Positions 38,503 to 47,553 of a DNA stretch of 64,000 nucleotides are shown here, piece by piece. The stretch lies in contig NZ_CP117460.1 in the NCBI RefSeq assembly GCF_030687145.1, forward strand, positions 124,001-188,000. The letters are read 5' to 3'. How positions within the stretch are numbered: position 1 is the first letter of the stretch; every line of letters starts with the position of its first letter. The position numbers and the translations under genes were made by a program. The notes beneath the pieces are model-generated. The model ran no database searches, was not told the origin of the DNA, and was given only the letters and a program-made list of their open reading frames with translations. The DNA comes from Pseudomonas sp. FP1742 (GTDB lineage Bacteria > Pseudomonadota > Gammaproteobacteria > Pseudomonadales > Pseudomonadaceae).

Positions 38503-40041
38503 ATGACTTCCCTCACGGTCACGGCGCCTCTCGCTGCGGCCAAACCAGCGATCGCCATCACGCCCCCGGTCTTCGGTCCGCGCATCATCATCGGCCTGGT
38601 GGGCGTGTTGCTGGCGGTGTTGGTGTCGGGCTTGAACGAGATGGTGACCAAGGTCGCCCTGGCCGACATTCGCGGTGCGTTGGCCATCGGTTACGACGAA
38701 GGCACCTGGCTGGTCGCCAGTTACACCGCGACCTCGGTGGCCGCCATGGCGTTTGCGCCTTGGTGTTCGGTGACATTCTCGTTGCGGCGCTTCACCCTGT
38801 GCGCCATCAGCGTCTTCACCCTGTTAGGCGTGCTGTGCCCGTTTGCCCCGAATTACGAAAGCCTGCTGGTCATGCGCACCCTGCAAGGGCTGGCCGGCGG
38901 CGCGCTGCCGCCGATGCTGATGACCGTTGCCCTGCGATTCCTGCCGGCCAACGTGAAACTCTACGGCCTGGCCGGTTATGCCCTGACGGCGACCTTCGGC
39001 CCCGGTCTCGGCACACCGCTGGCCGGGTTGTGGACCGAGTACGTCGGTTGGCAATGGACCTTCTGGCAAATCATCGTGCCGTGCCTGATTGCCATGGCAG
39101 CGGTGGCTTACGGTTTGCCCCAGGATCCGCTGCGTCTGGAGCGCTTCAAGTCATTCAACTGGCGTGGCTTGCTGCTGGGGTTTGCGGCGATCTGCATGCT
39201 GGTGATTGGCATCCTGCAAGGCAATCGGCTGGACTGGTTCGAGTCGAGCCTGATCTGCGCGCTGCTGGGTGGCGGGCTGCTGTTGCTGGTGCTGTTCCTG
39301 ATCAATGAGTGGTCACAACCGATTCCGTTCTTCAAGTTGCAAATGCTCGGCATCCGCAACCTGTCGTTCGCATTGTTGACCCTGGCCGGCGTGTTGGTGG
39401 TGTTGCTCGCGGTGGTCATCATTCCCTCCAGTTACCTGGCTCAGGTCCAGGGATATCGCCCCATACAGACGGCGCCAATCATGCTGTTGGCGGCGTTGCC
39501 TCAGTTGATTGCGCTGCCGTTGGTGGCGGCGCTGTGCAACCTGCGTTGGGTCGATTGCCGCTGGGTGCTGGGGATTGGCTTGAGCATGCTGGCGCTGTCT
39601 TGCCTCGGTGGCTCGCAACTGACATCGGTTTGGATTCGCGACGATTTCTACGTCCTGCAATGGCTGCAGATTTTCGGTCAGCCCATGGCCGTGCTGCCGC
39701 TGCTGATGCTCTCCACCGGCAGCATCACGCCGATGGAAGGGCCGTTCGCTTCGGCCTGGTTCAACACCGTAAAAGGCCTGGCGGCGGTGATCGCCACTGG
39801 TGTAATCGAGGCACTGACCACCGCAAGGCTGCATTTTCACTCGAGCATGCTGGTGGACAACCTCGGTAACTCGCCTCTGGTTGATGACGCCAGCGCGAGT
39901 CTTGCTCATCGACTGCATCAGCAAGCCGTGGTGCTGACCTCTTCCGATCTTTATCTGTGCATGGCCGGTGTCGTTGTGGCGCTGATCCTGCTGATTTTCT
40001 GGCTGCCGACGCGGATCTATCCACCGCGCGCGCCAACTTGA
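38503..40041 (+). CDS. MFS multidrug exporter, DHA2/EmrB type
   Basis: This 512-residue membrane protein of the 14-helix DHA2 drug:H+ antiporter family starts MTSLTVTAPLAAAKP. It has the family's R-T-L-Q-G-L-A-G-G-A-L-P-P motif in helix 4 and the G-P-G-L-G-x-P-x-A-G-L motif C in helix 5. With the next two genes it forms a tripartite EmrAB-TolC-like pump that moves substrates from the inner membrane straight out of the cell. The ATG lies 13 nt after CCGGAG; the substrate is unknown. Confidence 0.9.
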   Translation: MTSLTVTAPLAAAKPAIAITPPVFGPRIIIGLVGVLLAVLVSGLNEMVTKVALADIRGALAIGYDEGTWLVASYTATSVAAMAFAPWCSVTFSLRRFTLCAISVFTLLGVLCPFAPNYESLLVMRTLQGLAGGALPPMLMTVALRFLPANVKLYGLAGYALTATFGPGLGTPLAGLWTEYVGWQWTFWQIIVPCLIAMAAVAYGLPQDPLRLERFKSFNWRGLLLGFAAICMLVIGILQGNRLDWFESSLICALLGGGLLLLVLFLINEWSQPIPFFKLQMLGIRNLSFALLTLAGVLVVLLAVVIIPSSYLAQVQGYRPIQTAPIMLLAALPQLIALPLVAALCNLRWVDCRWVLGIGLSMLALSCLGGSQLTSVWIRDDFYVLQWLQIFGQPMAVLPLLMLSTGSITPMEGPFASAWFNTVKGLAAVIATGVIEALTTARLHFHSSMLVDNLGNSPLVDDASASLAHRLHQQAVVLTSSDLYLCMAGVVVALILLIFWLPTRIYPPRAPT

Positions 40042-40067
40042 ACGCTTCACTGAAACAGAAGGTTTTT

Positions 40068-41132
40068 ATGACGATTCAATCCAGGCAAAAAATGGCTGTT
40101 GGCATTGCCGCGGCGATGGCGGTCGGCGTGTTGATTTATCTGCTGGCGCCGGGCGTGTTCGGCAAACGCACGCAGCAGAACACCAACGATGCATTCGTTT
40201 CGGCGGACTTCACCCTGGTGGCGCCGCGCGTAGCGGGGTTCATCAAGGAAGTGCTGGTGGAGGACAACCAACAGGTCAAGGCCGGGCAGTTGCTGGCGTT
40301 GATCGACGACCGCGACCTGCGCGCCGCCGCCGAGGCTGCCGACGCGCAAACTCTGGTGGCCAGGGCACAGCTGCAGAACGCCCGGGCGACCCTGGAGCGC
40401 CAGGCGTCGGTGATCGCGCAGGCCCAGGCTACGGTAGTCTCGGAGAAGGCGGAAATGGCTTTCGCCGAGCATGAACTGAACCGCTACAACCACCTCGCCG
40501 GGGTGGGCGCCGGCACGGTGCAGAATGCCCAGCAGGCGCGCACGCGCATCGATCAGGCCACCGCTCGGTTGGCCCATGCCACAGCGGTGCTGGCGGCGGA
40601 GCGCAAACAAGTGGAGATCCTGACTGCCCAGCGCGATGCCGCCGAAGGTGGACTGAAACGAGCGCAAGCGGCGCTGGAAATAGCCAGTTATGAACTGTCC
40701 TATACGCGCATCGTTGCCCCCCAGGACGGCATGGTCGGCGAGCGTGCGGTGCGGGTCGGCGCCTATGTCACACCAGGCAGCAAGATGCTGGCCGTGGTGC
40801 CGTTGGAACGGGCGTATGTGGTCGCCAATTTTCAGGAAACCCAACTGACCGACGTACAGCCGGGGCAGGACGTGCAGGTGCGTGTCGACAGCCTTGGTGG
40901 CGAAGCCCTGCAGGGCCGCGTCGAGAGCATCGCACCGGCCACCGGCGTGACCTTCGCCTCGGTCAAACCGGACAACGCCACCGGCAACTTCACCAAGGTG
41001 GTGCAACGGATTCCGGTGAAAATCGTTCTGGAGCCGGGGCAACCGTTGGCCGAGCGGTTGCGGGTGGGGATGTCGGTGGAGGCGAGTATTGATACTGCCA
41101 GCGCTGGCGAGCATGAGGTTGCGCAACGATGA
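40068..41132 (+). CDS. EmrA-type periplasmic adaptor (HlyD family)
   Basis: This 354-residue adaptor has one N-terminal membrane helix (about 8-28), then N-T-N-D-A-F-V-x-A-D, the EmrA family lead-in to the barrel-sandwich domain. A coiled-coil hairpin and the C-terminal barrel (V-V-A-N-F-Q-E-T-Q-L) follow. The start is the ATG with AGAAGG upstream, 26 nt after the transporter gene. Its stop overlaps a potential ATGA start for the OMF gene. Confidence 0.9.
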   Translation: MTIQSRQKMAVGIAAAMAVGVLIYLLAPGVFGKRTQQNTNDAFVSADFTLVAPRVAGFIKEVLVEDNQQVKAGQLLALIDDRDLRAAAEAADAQTLVARAQLQNARATLERQASVIAQAQATVVSEKAEMAFAEHELNRYNHLAGVGAGTVQNAQQARTRIDQATARLAHATAVLAAERKQVEILTAQRDAAEGGLKRAQAALEIASYELSYTRIVAPQDGMVGERAVRVGAYVTPGSKMLAVVPLERAYVVANFQETQLTDVQPGQDVQVRVDSLGGEALQGRVESIAPATGVTFASVKPDNATGNFTKVVQRIPVKIVLEPGQPLAERLRVGMSVEASIDTASAGEHEVAQR

Positions 41133-41153
41133 AGATTTTTGTTGATAGGGCTG

Positions 41154-41258
41154 ACGTCTTCGCGAGCAAGCCCGCTCCCACAGTCGATCTGCTGGGTGCC
41201 CAGGCTTTATGCTCGAAAGGAGATCCAGTGTGGGAGCGGGCTTGCTCGCGAAGAGGCC
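41154..41258. repeat. REP pair overlapping the 5' end of the OMF gene
   Basis: A complete REP pair lies between the EmrA-type gene and the OMF lipoprotein gene, and its right arm is read as protein. The loop between the arms carries AAGGAG (41217-41222), an ideal ribosome site for a GTG at 41228. Confidence 0.85.
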
Positions 41259-42706
41259 AGTGGCCTCACATCCCCCTTTATGCCTTGCTGGTCATGAGCC
41301 TTTCGGCTTGCACCGTCGGCCCGGACTTCCAAAAACCTCAGCCGCAACAAGTGGCCCAATGGTCCAAACCAACCAAAGCCGCCGCCAGTCAGGTCGCTCC
41401 CGCCGAAATGGACGAACGCTGGTGGGAAGTGTTTCACGATCCGAAACTCTCGGCCCTGACCCAACGCGCCCTGACCGACAACCTTGACCTGAAACTCGCC
41501 AGCAGCCGCCTGCAGCAAAGCCGCGCCGCACGCCAGGTGATCACCGCCGAGCGCTATCCCAACACCGCCGCCACCGGCAGCTACGGGCGCAAACGCAACA
41601 GCGGGGAAGGCCTGAACGATCCGTCGGGCAACAACGGCGACTCGGCGTACAACCTGTGGGACGCCGGTTTTTCCGCCTCTTGGGAACTGGATTTCTGGGG
41701 CCGGGTGCGCCGCGAAACCGAAGCCGCCAATGCCACCCTGGAAATGGCGGAAAACGATCGCCGTGGCGTACTGCTGTCGGTGCTCGCCGAAACCGCTCAG
41801 GACTATATTCAGCTGCGCGGCGTACAAAGCACCCGTGCCGTCACCGAGCAGAACCTCGACGTCGCCCGGCACAGTTTGAAACTCTCGCAACTGCGCCTGG
41901 CCGATGGTGTTGCGACGGATCTGGACATTGCCGAAGCCGCTGCGCAAGTCGCGGCCATCGAATCACGTTTACCCGCGCTGGAGCAGCGTCAGTCGCAACT
42001 GATCAATGCGCTGAGCCTGTTGATGGGCGAACCGCCGCAAGCGTTGTCCGCCGAGTTATCCACAGACGCTCCCGTGCCGCAAACCCCGCGCCAGGTTGCC
42101 ATCGGCTTGCCGTCGCAATTGGCCGAGCGCCGCCCGGATATCCGCCAGGCCGAAGCCCGACTGCATGCCGCTACCGCCAGCATCGGCGTGGCCAAAGGCG
42201 ACTTCTATCCGCGGATCACCCTGTCGGGCAACATCGGCTCGCAAGCCCTGCAACTGAGCGATTTCGGCTCCTGGGGCTCGCGCTCGTTCAGCATCGGTCC
42301 GCAATTGAGCCTGCCGCTGTTCGACGGCGGTCGGCTGCGGGGCGTGTTGCACCTGCGCGAAGCCCAACAACAGGAAGCGGCCCTGGCTTACCAGCAAACC
42401 GTGCTGCGGGCCTGGCATGAAATCGACAATCAACTCACCGCCTACAACGCCAGCCAATTGCGCCGCGACAGCCTCGCCGAAGCTGTGCGCCAGAACCAGA
42501 TCGCCCTGCGCACCGCGCAACAGCAATACGTCGAAGGAGTGGTGGATTTCGTCAACGTCCTGACCGTGCAAGGCGAATTGCTGGCGACCCAGCAGCAGTG
42601 GGTCGAGAGCTCGACCGGGGTGTCGTTGGCGATGGTCGGGTTGTACAAGGCGTTGGGTGGGGGATGGGAGTCGGTGTATCCGGTGGCGGAGATGGCGCAG
42701 CGTTGA
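41228..42706 (+). CDS. NodT-family outer-membrane efflux lipoprotein
   Basis: This protein of about 492 residues is the TolC-like exit duct of the EmrAB-type pump. The lipobox L-S-A-C precedes T-V-G-P-D-F, typical of NodT/OprM-class lipoproteins, with the family E-R-R-P-D-I-R-Q-A-E-A-R-L motif further on. Two starts are possible. One is the ATG at 41129, which overlaps the adaptor stop (ATGA) and would add 33 residues encoded by the REP pair. The other is the GTG at 41228, five nucleotides after AAGGAG, giving the signal peptide (M)WERACSRRGQWPHIPLYALL. I prefer the GTG because it yields a normal positively charged n-region; either way the N-terminus is partly REP-derived. Confidence 0.87.
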   Translation: MWERACSRRGQWPHIPLYALLVMSLSACTVGPDFQKPQPQQVAQWSKPTKAAASQVAPAEMDERWWEVFHDPKLSALTQRALTDNLDLKLASSRLQQSRAARQVITAERYPNTAATGSYGRKRNSGEGLNDPSGNNGDSAYNLWDAGFSASWELDFWGRVRRETEAANATLEMAENDRRGVLLSVLAETAQDYIQLRGVQSTRAVTEQNLDVARHSLKLSQLRLADGVATDLDIAEAAAQVAAIESRLPALEQRQSQLINALSLLMGEPPQALSAELSTDAPVPQTPRQVAIGLPSQLAERRPDIRQAEARLHAATASIGVAKGDFYPRITLSGNIGSQALQLSDFGSWGSRSFSIGPQLSLPLFDGGRLRGVLHLREAQQQEAALAYQQTVLRAWHEIDNQLTAYNASQLRRDSLAEAVRQNQIALRTAQQQYVEGVVDFVNVLTVQGELLATQQQWVESSTGVSLAMVGLYKALGGGWESVYPVAEMAQR

Positions 42707-42775
42707 TATGGATGATTTGTATGGAAATTAATACCTATCCGCCAACGCGCGCTCCAACCAATGATGGCCATCCGC

Positions 42776-42803
42776 TTGACGCGCCCCCCCGCTGTCGTAG
42801 ACT
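42776..42803 (+). promoter_or_regulatory. Candidate sigma-70 promoter of the M50/HlyD operon
   Basis: TTGACG (42776-42781), a 16-nt spacer and TAGACT (42798-42803) lie about 27 nt before the first adaptor gene. The rest of the 42707-42830 gap shows nothing else. Confidence 0.5.
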
Positions 42804-42830
42804 CCGCTCATCCGTCAGGGAGTTACGGTT

Positions 42831-43613
42831 ATGCGGCGTTTTCGTATTTGGGTTGCGGGATTAACCTTTGTAACGTGCGTAGTACAGGCGCAAACGCCTG
42901 CGCCAGACGATCCGTTGCTGGAAAGCAACGCGGTCGGCGGTAACGCGTCAGCCAGCAGTGAGGCCCGTGGTGTGTTGCGAGCCCGGGATCAGGCGGTGCT
43001 CGCCAGTGAGTTGTCCGGGCGGATTGTCGAGTTGCCATTCAGTGAGGGCGAGTCGTTCAAAAAGGGCGACACCCTGGCGCGGTTTGACTGTTCGGCTTAT
43101 CAGGCTCAGCTCAACGCGGCTCAGGCCGCCAACCGTGGTGCCGGTGAGGAGTTGGCCCATAATCGGCAACTGGCGGCGCTGAATTCGGTGGGGCGCTTTG
43201 AAGTGGCGCGGGCCGAGGCCAAGGTCAGCGAAACCCAGGCGCAATCTCAGGTTTATCAGGTTCAGGTCAAGCGTTGCAGCGTGGTCGCGCCGTTTGATGG
43301 CCAGGTCGTCGAACGCAAGGTCAAGCGCTATGAAAGCGTTGCCGCCGGCACGCCGTTGCTGGACGTGGTCGATAACCGCACCCTGGAAATTCATCTGTTG
43401 GTGCCGTCACGCTGGATGGGCAAGCTCAAGCCCGGCCAGACGTTCAGTTTTGTCCCCGATGAAACCGGTCGGCCGCTGGATGCCACGGTCAAGCGCCTCG
43501 GCGCGCGGATCGACGAAGGCAGCCAGACCTTGCTGCTGGTGGCGACGCTGCCCAACGCCAGCGGCCTGTTGGCCGGCATGAGCGGAACGGCGCGTTTCGC
43601 GGAGCTCAAATGA
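42831..43613 (+). CDS. Periplasmic adaptor (HlyD/RND-type), secretion operon gene 1
   Basis: This 260-residue exported adaptor has a signal peptide (MRRFRIWVAGLTFVTCVVQAQ). It continues with a barrel-sandwich half motif (S-G-R-I-V-E-L-P-F-S-E-G-E), a short coiled coil, and the returning lipoyl half V-A-P-F-D-G-Q-V-V. It is short for the family and lacks much of the C-terminal membrane-proximal domain. A good AGGGAG site precedes the ATG. It overlaps the next gene by ATGA and so is part of a coupled operon of adaptors and an M50 protease. It probably bridges the inner-membrane parts to the TolC-like lipoprotein encoded at 59379. Confidence 0.88.
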   Translation: MRRFRIWVAGLTFVTCVVQAQTPAPDDPLLESNAVGGNASASSEARGVLRARDQAVLASELSGRIVELPFSEGESFKKGDTLARFDCSAYQAQLNAAQAANRGAGEELAHNRQLAALNSVGRFEVARAEAKVSETQAQSQVYQVQVKRCSVVAPFDGQVVERKVKRYESVAAGTPLLDVVDNRTLEIHLLVPSRWMGKLKPGQTFSFVPDETGRPLDATVKRLGARIDEGSQTLLLVATLPNASGLLAGMSGTARFAELK

Positions 43614-44929
43614 ACGCGCCGGTGACGGGCGGCCCCGAGCAGGTATTCGCCAGATTTCTCGACCTCGAACGCCAGACCCGCGCCGCTCGCAATCCTGCGC
43701 AACTGGCTTACAGCCTGGTCAATGACGGCCAGGCGCTGTTCGGTTTTCGCCATGCCGCGTTGTTAATCGCCGGCAAGGTGCAGGCGGTGACCGGTGTCAG
43801 TGCGGTGGAGCCGAATGCGCCGTTCGTGGCGTTTGTCGAGCAAGCGGTCGCGCAGCTGTTCAAGCTCGATGTGCTGAAACAGGCGCGGGTGATCGCGCCC
43901 GATTTGCTTGGCGAAGCGATTCAGGCCGATTGGCAAAGTCTGTCGGCCGCTCAGGTGTTCTGGTTGCCACTGATTGATCATCAAGGCGAGATTTTCGGCG
44001 GGCTGTGGCTGGCGCGGGATGTGCCGTGGAACCCGTCCGAGCAAGTATTGCTGTCGCAACTCGGCGACACCTACAGCCATGCCTGGCTGGCGCTGCAACC
44101 GCGCAAGCCCTGGCGACTGCGCTGGACGCGCAAGCGTCAGGTGGCACTGGTCGCCGTGTTGTTGCTCGGATTGCTGATTCCGGTGCGCCAATCGGTGCTG
44201 GCACCCGCCGAAGTCGTCCCGTTGGGCGGCCGGGTGGTCGCGGCGCCGCTGGACGGGGTGATCGCCGAGTTCCTAGTCAAACCCAACCAGACGGTGAAAA
44301 CCGGTGATCTGCTGCTGCGCTTCGAAAGCACCACGCTCAAGGCTCAGGCCGATGTGGCCGAGCGCGCCTTGGGCGTCGCCGAGGCGGAACTCAAGGCCAA
44401 TTCTCAACGCTCCTTCGCCGATGCCGAATCCAGTTCGAAAATCGATCTGCTGGCGGCTCGCGTGGAGCAGAAACGCGCCGAACGGGATTACGCCCGTGAA
44501 CTGCTCAAGCGCAGCGAAGTGCGTGCCGAGCGGGACGGCATCGCGGTGTTCGCCGACGCCGAGCGCTGGACCGGCAAACCGGTGCAGACTGGCGAGCGGC
44601 TGATGGAGCTCGCCGACCCGAATCAGGCCGAGTTGCGCATCGAATTGGCCGTCGGCGATGCGATTGCCTTGGAGCCGGGGGCGCAGGTCGCACTGTTTCT
44701 CGACAGCGATCCGCTGCAGCGGCACCAGGCCAGACTCGAACGTTCGGCCTATGAAGCGCAGCCAACGGCTGCCGGGCAATTGGCTTATCGACTGGATGCG
44801 ACGTTCGACGGCGCACCGCCGCGCATCGGTTTGCGTGGCACCGCGAAGGTCTTCGGCGACCGTGCGCCACTGGCGCTGTACCTGTTGCGTCGACCGCTGG
44901 CCGGGTTGCGTCAGAGTGTGGGCTTTTAG
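43610..44929 (+). CDS. HlyD-family adaptor with N-terminal GAF-like domain
   Basis: This 439-residue protein combines about 165 cytoplasmic residues resembling a GAF sensor fold (F-G-F-R-H-A-A-L-L-I ... F-W-L-P-L-I-D-H-Q-G-E-I-F-G-G-L-W-L) with one membrane helix near 180-197 and a periplasmic HlyD domain (L-G-G-R-V-V-A-A-P-L-D-G-V-I). A short coiled coil and a C-terminal barrel follow. The start is coupled to the previous gene by ATGA, and its stop directly abuts the next ATG. A sensor-like domain on an adaptor is unusual and may let a cytoplasmic ligand or cargo gate export. Confidence 0.85.
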   Translation: MNAPVTGGPEQVFARFLDLERQTRAARNPAQLAYSLVNDGQALFGFRHAALLIAGKVQAVTGVSAVEPNAPFVAFVEQAVAQLFKLDVLKQARVIAPDLLGEAIQADWQSLSAAQVFWLPLIDHQGEIFGGLWLARDVPWNPSEQVLLSQLGDTYSHAWLALQPRKPWRLRWTRKRQVALVAVLLLGLLIPVRQSVLAPAEVVPLGGRVVAAPLDGVIAEFLVKPNQTVKTGDLLLRFESTTLKAQADVAERALGVAEAELKANSQRSFADAESSSKIDLLAARVEQKRAERDYARELLKRSEVRAERDGIAVFADAERWTGKPVQTGERLMELADPNQAELRIELAVGDAIALEPGAQVALFLDSDPLQRHQARLERSAYEAQPTAAGQLAYRLDATFDGAPPRIGLRGTAKVFGDRAPLALYLLRRPLAGLRQSVGF

Positions 44930-47026
44930 ATGAGCCTGCCGAGCCTGCGGGCAGACCTGCAATTGTCGACGGCGGCGCCTGCCCTCGACGGGTCACCGTG
45001 CTGGACCCTGGCCGATCCGGTGCGTGGGCGTTACTTCAAACTCGGCGCGGCGGCGATGCGCTTGCTGCGTCATTGGTCCCTGGGTGATCCCGAGCAGGTG
45101 CTACGTGCCGCCAACCGCGAGCCAGGGCTGCCACTGGACGGCGCGGCGCTTGAGCAATTGCTGGAGTTTTTGCGCGGCCACGACCTGATCAGCGCCCTCG
45201 ACCCATCGCAGCGTGCCAGTTACAGCCTGAAGGCCGCGGCTCAGCGCCAGAGCCTGTGGAAAATCCTGCTGCATCAATACCTGTTTTTCCGGATTCCGCT
45301 GTGGCGACCGGACGCTTTTCTCAATCGCGCCTGGCCGTGGCTGGAGCGTTTCGGCCCGCGCGCGTTGCGCTACGGATTGCCCGCGACACTGGGGCTCGGA
45401 GTGTTTCTGGTGTCGCGGGACTGGCAGCGATTCATCGCCACCTTTCCGCACCTGTTCAGCCTCGGCGGTGCGTTGGCGTTCGCCGTGGCGCTTTTTTTCG
45501 CCAAGCTGTGCCATGAGTTCGGCCACGCCTTCATGGCTAAGCGCGCCGGTTGTCGGGTGCAGAGCATGGGCGTGGCGTTCATGGTGCTGCTGCCGATGTT
45601 CTACACCGATGTCAGTGATGCCTGGCGCGTCAATGATCGACGAGCGCGGTTGCTGATCGGTGCCGGCGGGGTATTGGCGGAACTGGTGTTGGCGTGTATC
45701 GCGCTGCTTGCCTGGTCACTGCTGCCCGATGGCCCCGGGCGCACGGCGGCGTTCATGCTCGCCAGTGCGACCTGGATCACCACGTTGGTGATCAACCTCA
45801 ACCCGTTCATGCGCTTCGATGGCTACTTCTTGCTCAGCGATTACTGGGAAGTGGACAACCTTCAGGGCCGGGCCTTTGCCTTGTGTCGCTGGCGGCTGCG
45901 CGAATTTCTGTTCGGCTACGGGGCCCCGGCGCCGGAGCCGTGGTCATCGAAGATGCAGCGGCGTTTATTGATCTGGGGATACGGCTCGTGGCTGTGGCGC
46001 GCGGCGTTGTTTTTCGGGATTGCGCTGGCGGTCTATCACCTGTTCTTCAAGGTGTTGGGGATCTTCCTGATGCTGGTGGAACTGGTGTGGTTCATCTTTC
46101 TGCCGATCCTGAGCGAGTGGCGGCAATGGTGGAGCCGTCGCGAACAAGCACATGCGCCTCGGGTGCTGCTTAGCGGTTTGACCTTGCTTGGGCTGTTGTT
46201 GCTGCTGGCGGTGCCGTGGCGCAGCGCGGTGGAGTTGCCGACGATGCTGGAGGCCGGGCGCGCCAGCGCTCTGCACGCGCCAGTGGCGGCGCGGGTCAAA
46301 ACGGTGAATGTGCATGACGGCCAGGTTGTCGCCCAGGGCGAAGTGCTGATCGAGCTGGAGTCACCGGACCTGGACTCACGCCAGGCCATCGTCCGTCGCG
46401 AGATCCAGATTCAGCAATTACAGATGCGTCGTCAGGCCGGTCGCAGCGAAACCGCGGCCGACGCCGGAATCGTCGAGCAGCGCCTGGCGGAAGCAGTGGC
46501 TGAATACCGAGGCCTGGTCGCCCAGCGCGAGCGGCTGCTGTTGCGTGCGCCTCACGCCGGCAAGGTACGCGATCTGCTGCCACAGTTGACGGTCGGGCGC
46601 TGGCTTTCGACCAAAGATCCGTTGGCTCGGGTGGTCGAAGACGGCGCGCGGTTGCGCGGTTATCTGGCCGAAGCCGAGCTCTGGCGTGTCACTCCGGGTG
46701 CTCGCGGGCGTTTCATCGCCGATGACCCGATGCACCCGGCGATCGCCGTGCAATTAAGCGAAATCGATACCAACGGCGCGGCTTATGTCGATCAAGAGGC
46801 GCTGACTTCCGATCACCATGGGCCGATTGCCGTGCGCCGGGATCAGCATCAGCGCGCCGAGCCGGTGCAGGCACAGTACGGCGCGCGGCTGGGGATCCTC
46901 GAAGAGACGCCGACGCCGGTGCAACCTTTGCGCGGCATTGTGGTGTTGCAGGGCAGCGGCGAATCGTTGCTGGGCGTTGCCTGGCGGCGCCTGGCGGCCC
47001 TGGGGGTCAGGGAAAGCGGTTTCTAA
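44930..47026 (+). CDS. M50 metalloprotease fused to PqqD-like and HlyD-like domains
   Basis: This 698-residue inner-membrane protein has three parts. Residues 1-95 are PqqD-like (W-T-L-A-D-P-V-R-G-R-Y-F-K-L-G), a fold that in RiPP systems binds leader peptides. Residues 140-440 form a polytopic M50 site-2 protease with zinc motif H195-E-F-G-H199 and the third ligand region N-P-F-M-R-F-D297-G. Residues 455-698 form a periplasmic HlyD-like domain (L-H-A-P-V-A-A-R-V-K-T-V-N-V-H-D-G) with a short coiled coil. I infer a component that recognises cargo, cuts it in or at the membrane and hands it to the adaptors. No ABC ATPase accompanies it. Confidence 0.88.
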   Translation: MSLPSLRADLQLSTAAPALDGSPCWTLADPVRGRYFKLGAAAMRLLRHWSLGDPEQVLRAANREPGLPLDGAALEQLLEFLRGHDLISALDPSQRASYSLKAAAQRQSLWKILLHQYLFFRIPLWRPDAFLNRAWPWLERFGPRALRYGLPATLGLGVFLVSRDWQRFIATFPHLFSLGGALAFAVALFFAKLCHEFGHAFMAKRAGCRVQSMGVAFMVLLPMFYTDVSDAWRVNDRRARLLIGAGGVLAELVLACIALLAWSLLPDGPGRTAAFMLASATWITTLVINLNPFMRFDGYFLLSDYWEVDNLQGRAFALCRWRLREFLFGYGAPAPEPWSSKMQRRLLIWGYGSWLWRAALFFGIALAVYHLFFKVLGIFLMLVELVWFIFLPILSEWRQWWSRREQAHAPRVLLSGLTLLGLLLLLAVPWRSAVELPTMLEAGRASALHAPVAARVKTVNVHDGQVVAQGEVLIELESPDLDSRQAIVRREIQIQQLQMRRQAGRSETAADAGIVEQRLAEAVAEYRGLVAQRERLLLRAPHAGKVRDLLPQLTVGRWLSTKDPLARVVEDGARLRGYLAEAELWRVTPGARGRFIADDPMHPAIAVQLSEIDTNGAAYVDQEALTSDHHGPIAVRRDQHQRAEPVQAQYGARLGILEETPTPVQPLRGIVVLQGSGESLLGVAWRRLAALGVRESGF

Positions 47027-47038
47027 GGGAGAACAGCG

Positions 47039-47536
47039 ATGGCGAAAACCGAATCAGTGGCAGCGGACGGCTTGGTGGTCAGGCCTTCGCGGGCCAGCGA
47101 TGGACCTTTTCTGCACAGCCTTTACCAGGCGGCGCGGCCGGATCTGCAATGGATCGACGGCGAGCAGGAAGCGGTCCAACAGGTGGTTGCCCAGCAATTC
47201 AATGTGCAGGAACAAGGGCTGGGGGAGAACTTTCCCAACGCCATGCATTACGTGATCGAGAAACTCGACACGGCCATCGGCGCGCTGACCACCGACTTCG
47301 GTCCCAATGAAATTCGCGTGCTGTACCTGGCGTTCATCCCCCAGGCCCGAGGCCGGGGTTACGGGCGGACGGTGCTGCAAGGCGTGCAAAAAGCCGCGCA
47401 ACAAATCCGTTGCCCGGTGGCGACGGTGGTCTGGGCCAACAATTCCCATGCGCGCCAGCATTACCTGGCGCTGGGGTTTCAGGTCGAAGAGCGCAACCCG
47501 GCGGCGGAGCGGTTGGTGTGGTACCCGCAGGGTTGA
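47039..47536 (+). CDS. GNAT-family N-acetyltransferase
   Basis: This 165-residue GNAT fold has the acetyl-CoA-binding motif Q-A-R-G-R-G-Y-G and the usual preceding strand V-L-Y-L-A-F-I-P. It is the fourth gene of the adaptor/M50 operon, 12 nt after the protease gene with AAGGGAG. Its substrate is unknown; it might acetylate an exported protein of this locus or act on a small molecule. Confidence 0.88.
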   Translation: MAKTESVAADGLVVRPSRASDGPFLHSLYQAARPDLQWIDGEQEAVQQVVAQQFNVQEQGLGENFPNAMHYVIEKLDTAIGALTTDFGPNEIRVLYLAFIPQARGRGYGRTVLQGVQKAAQQIRCPVATVVWANNSHARQHYLALGFQVEERNPAAERLVWYPQG

Positions 47537-47553
47537 ATCCACCTCCAATCTAT

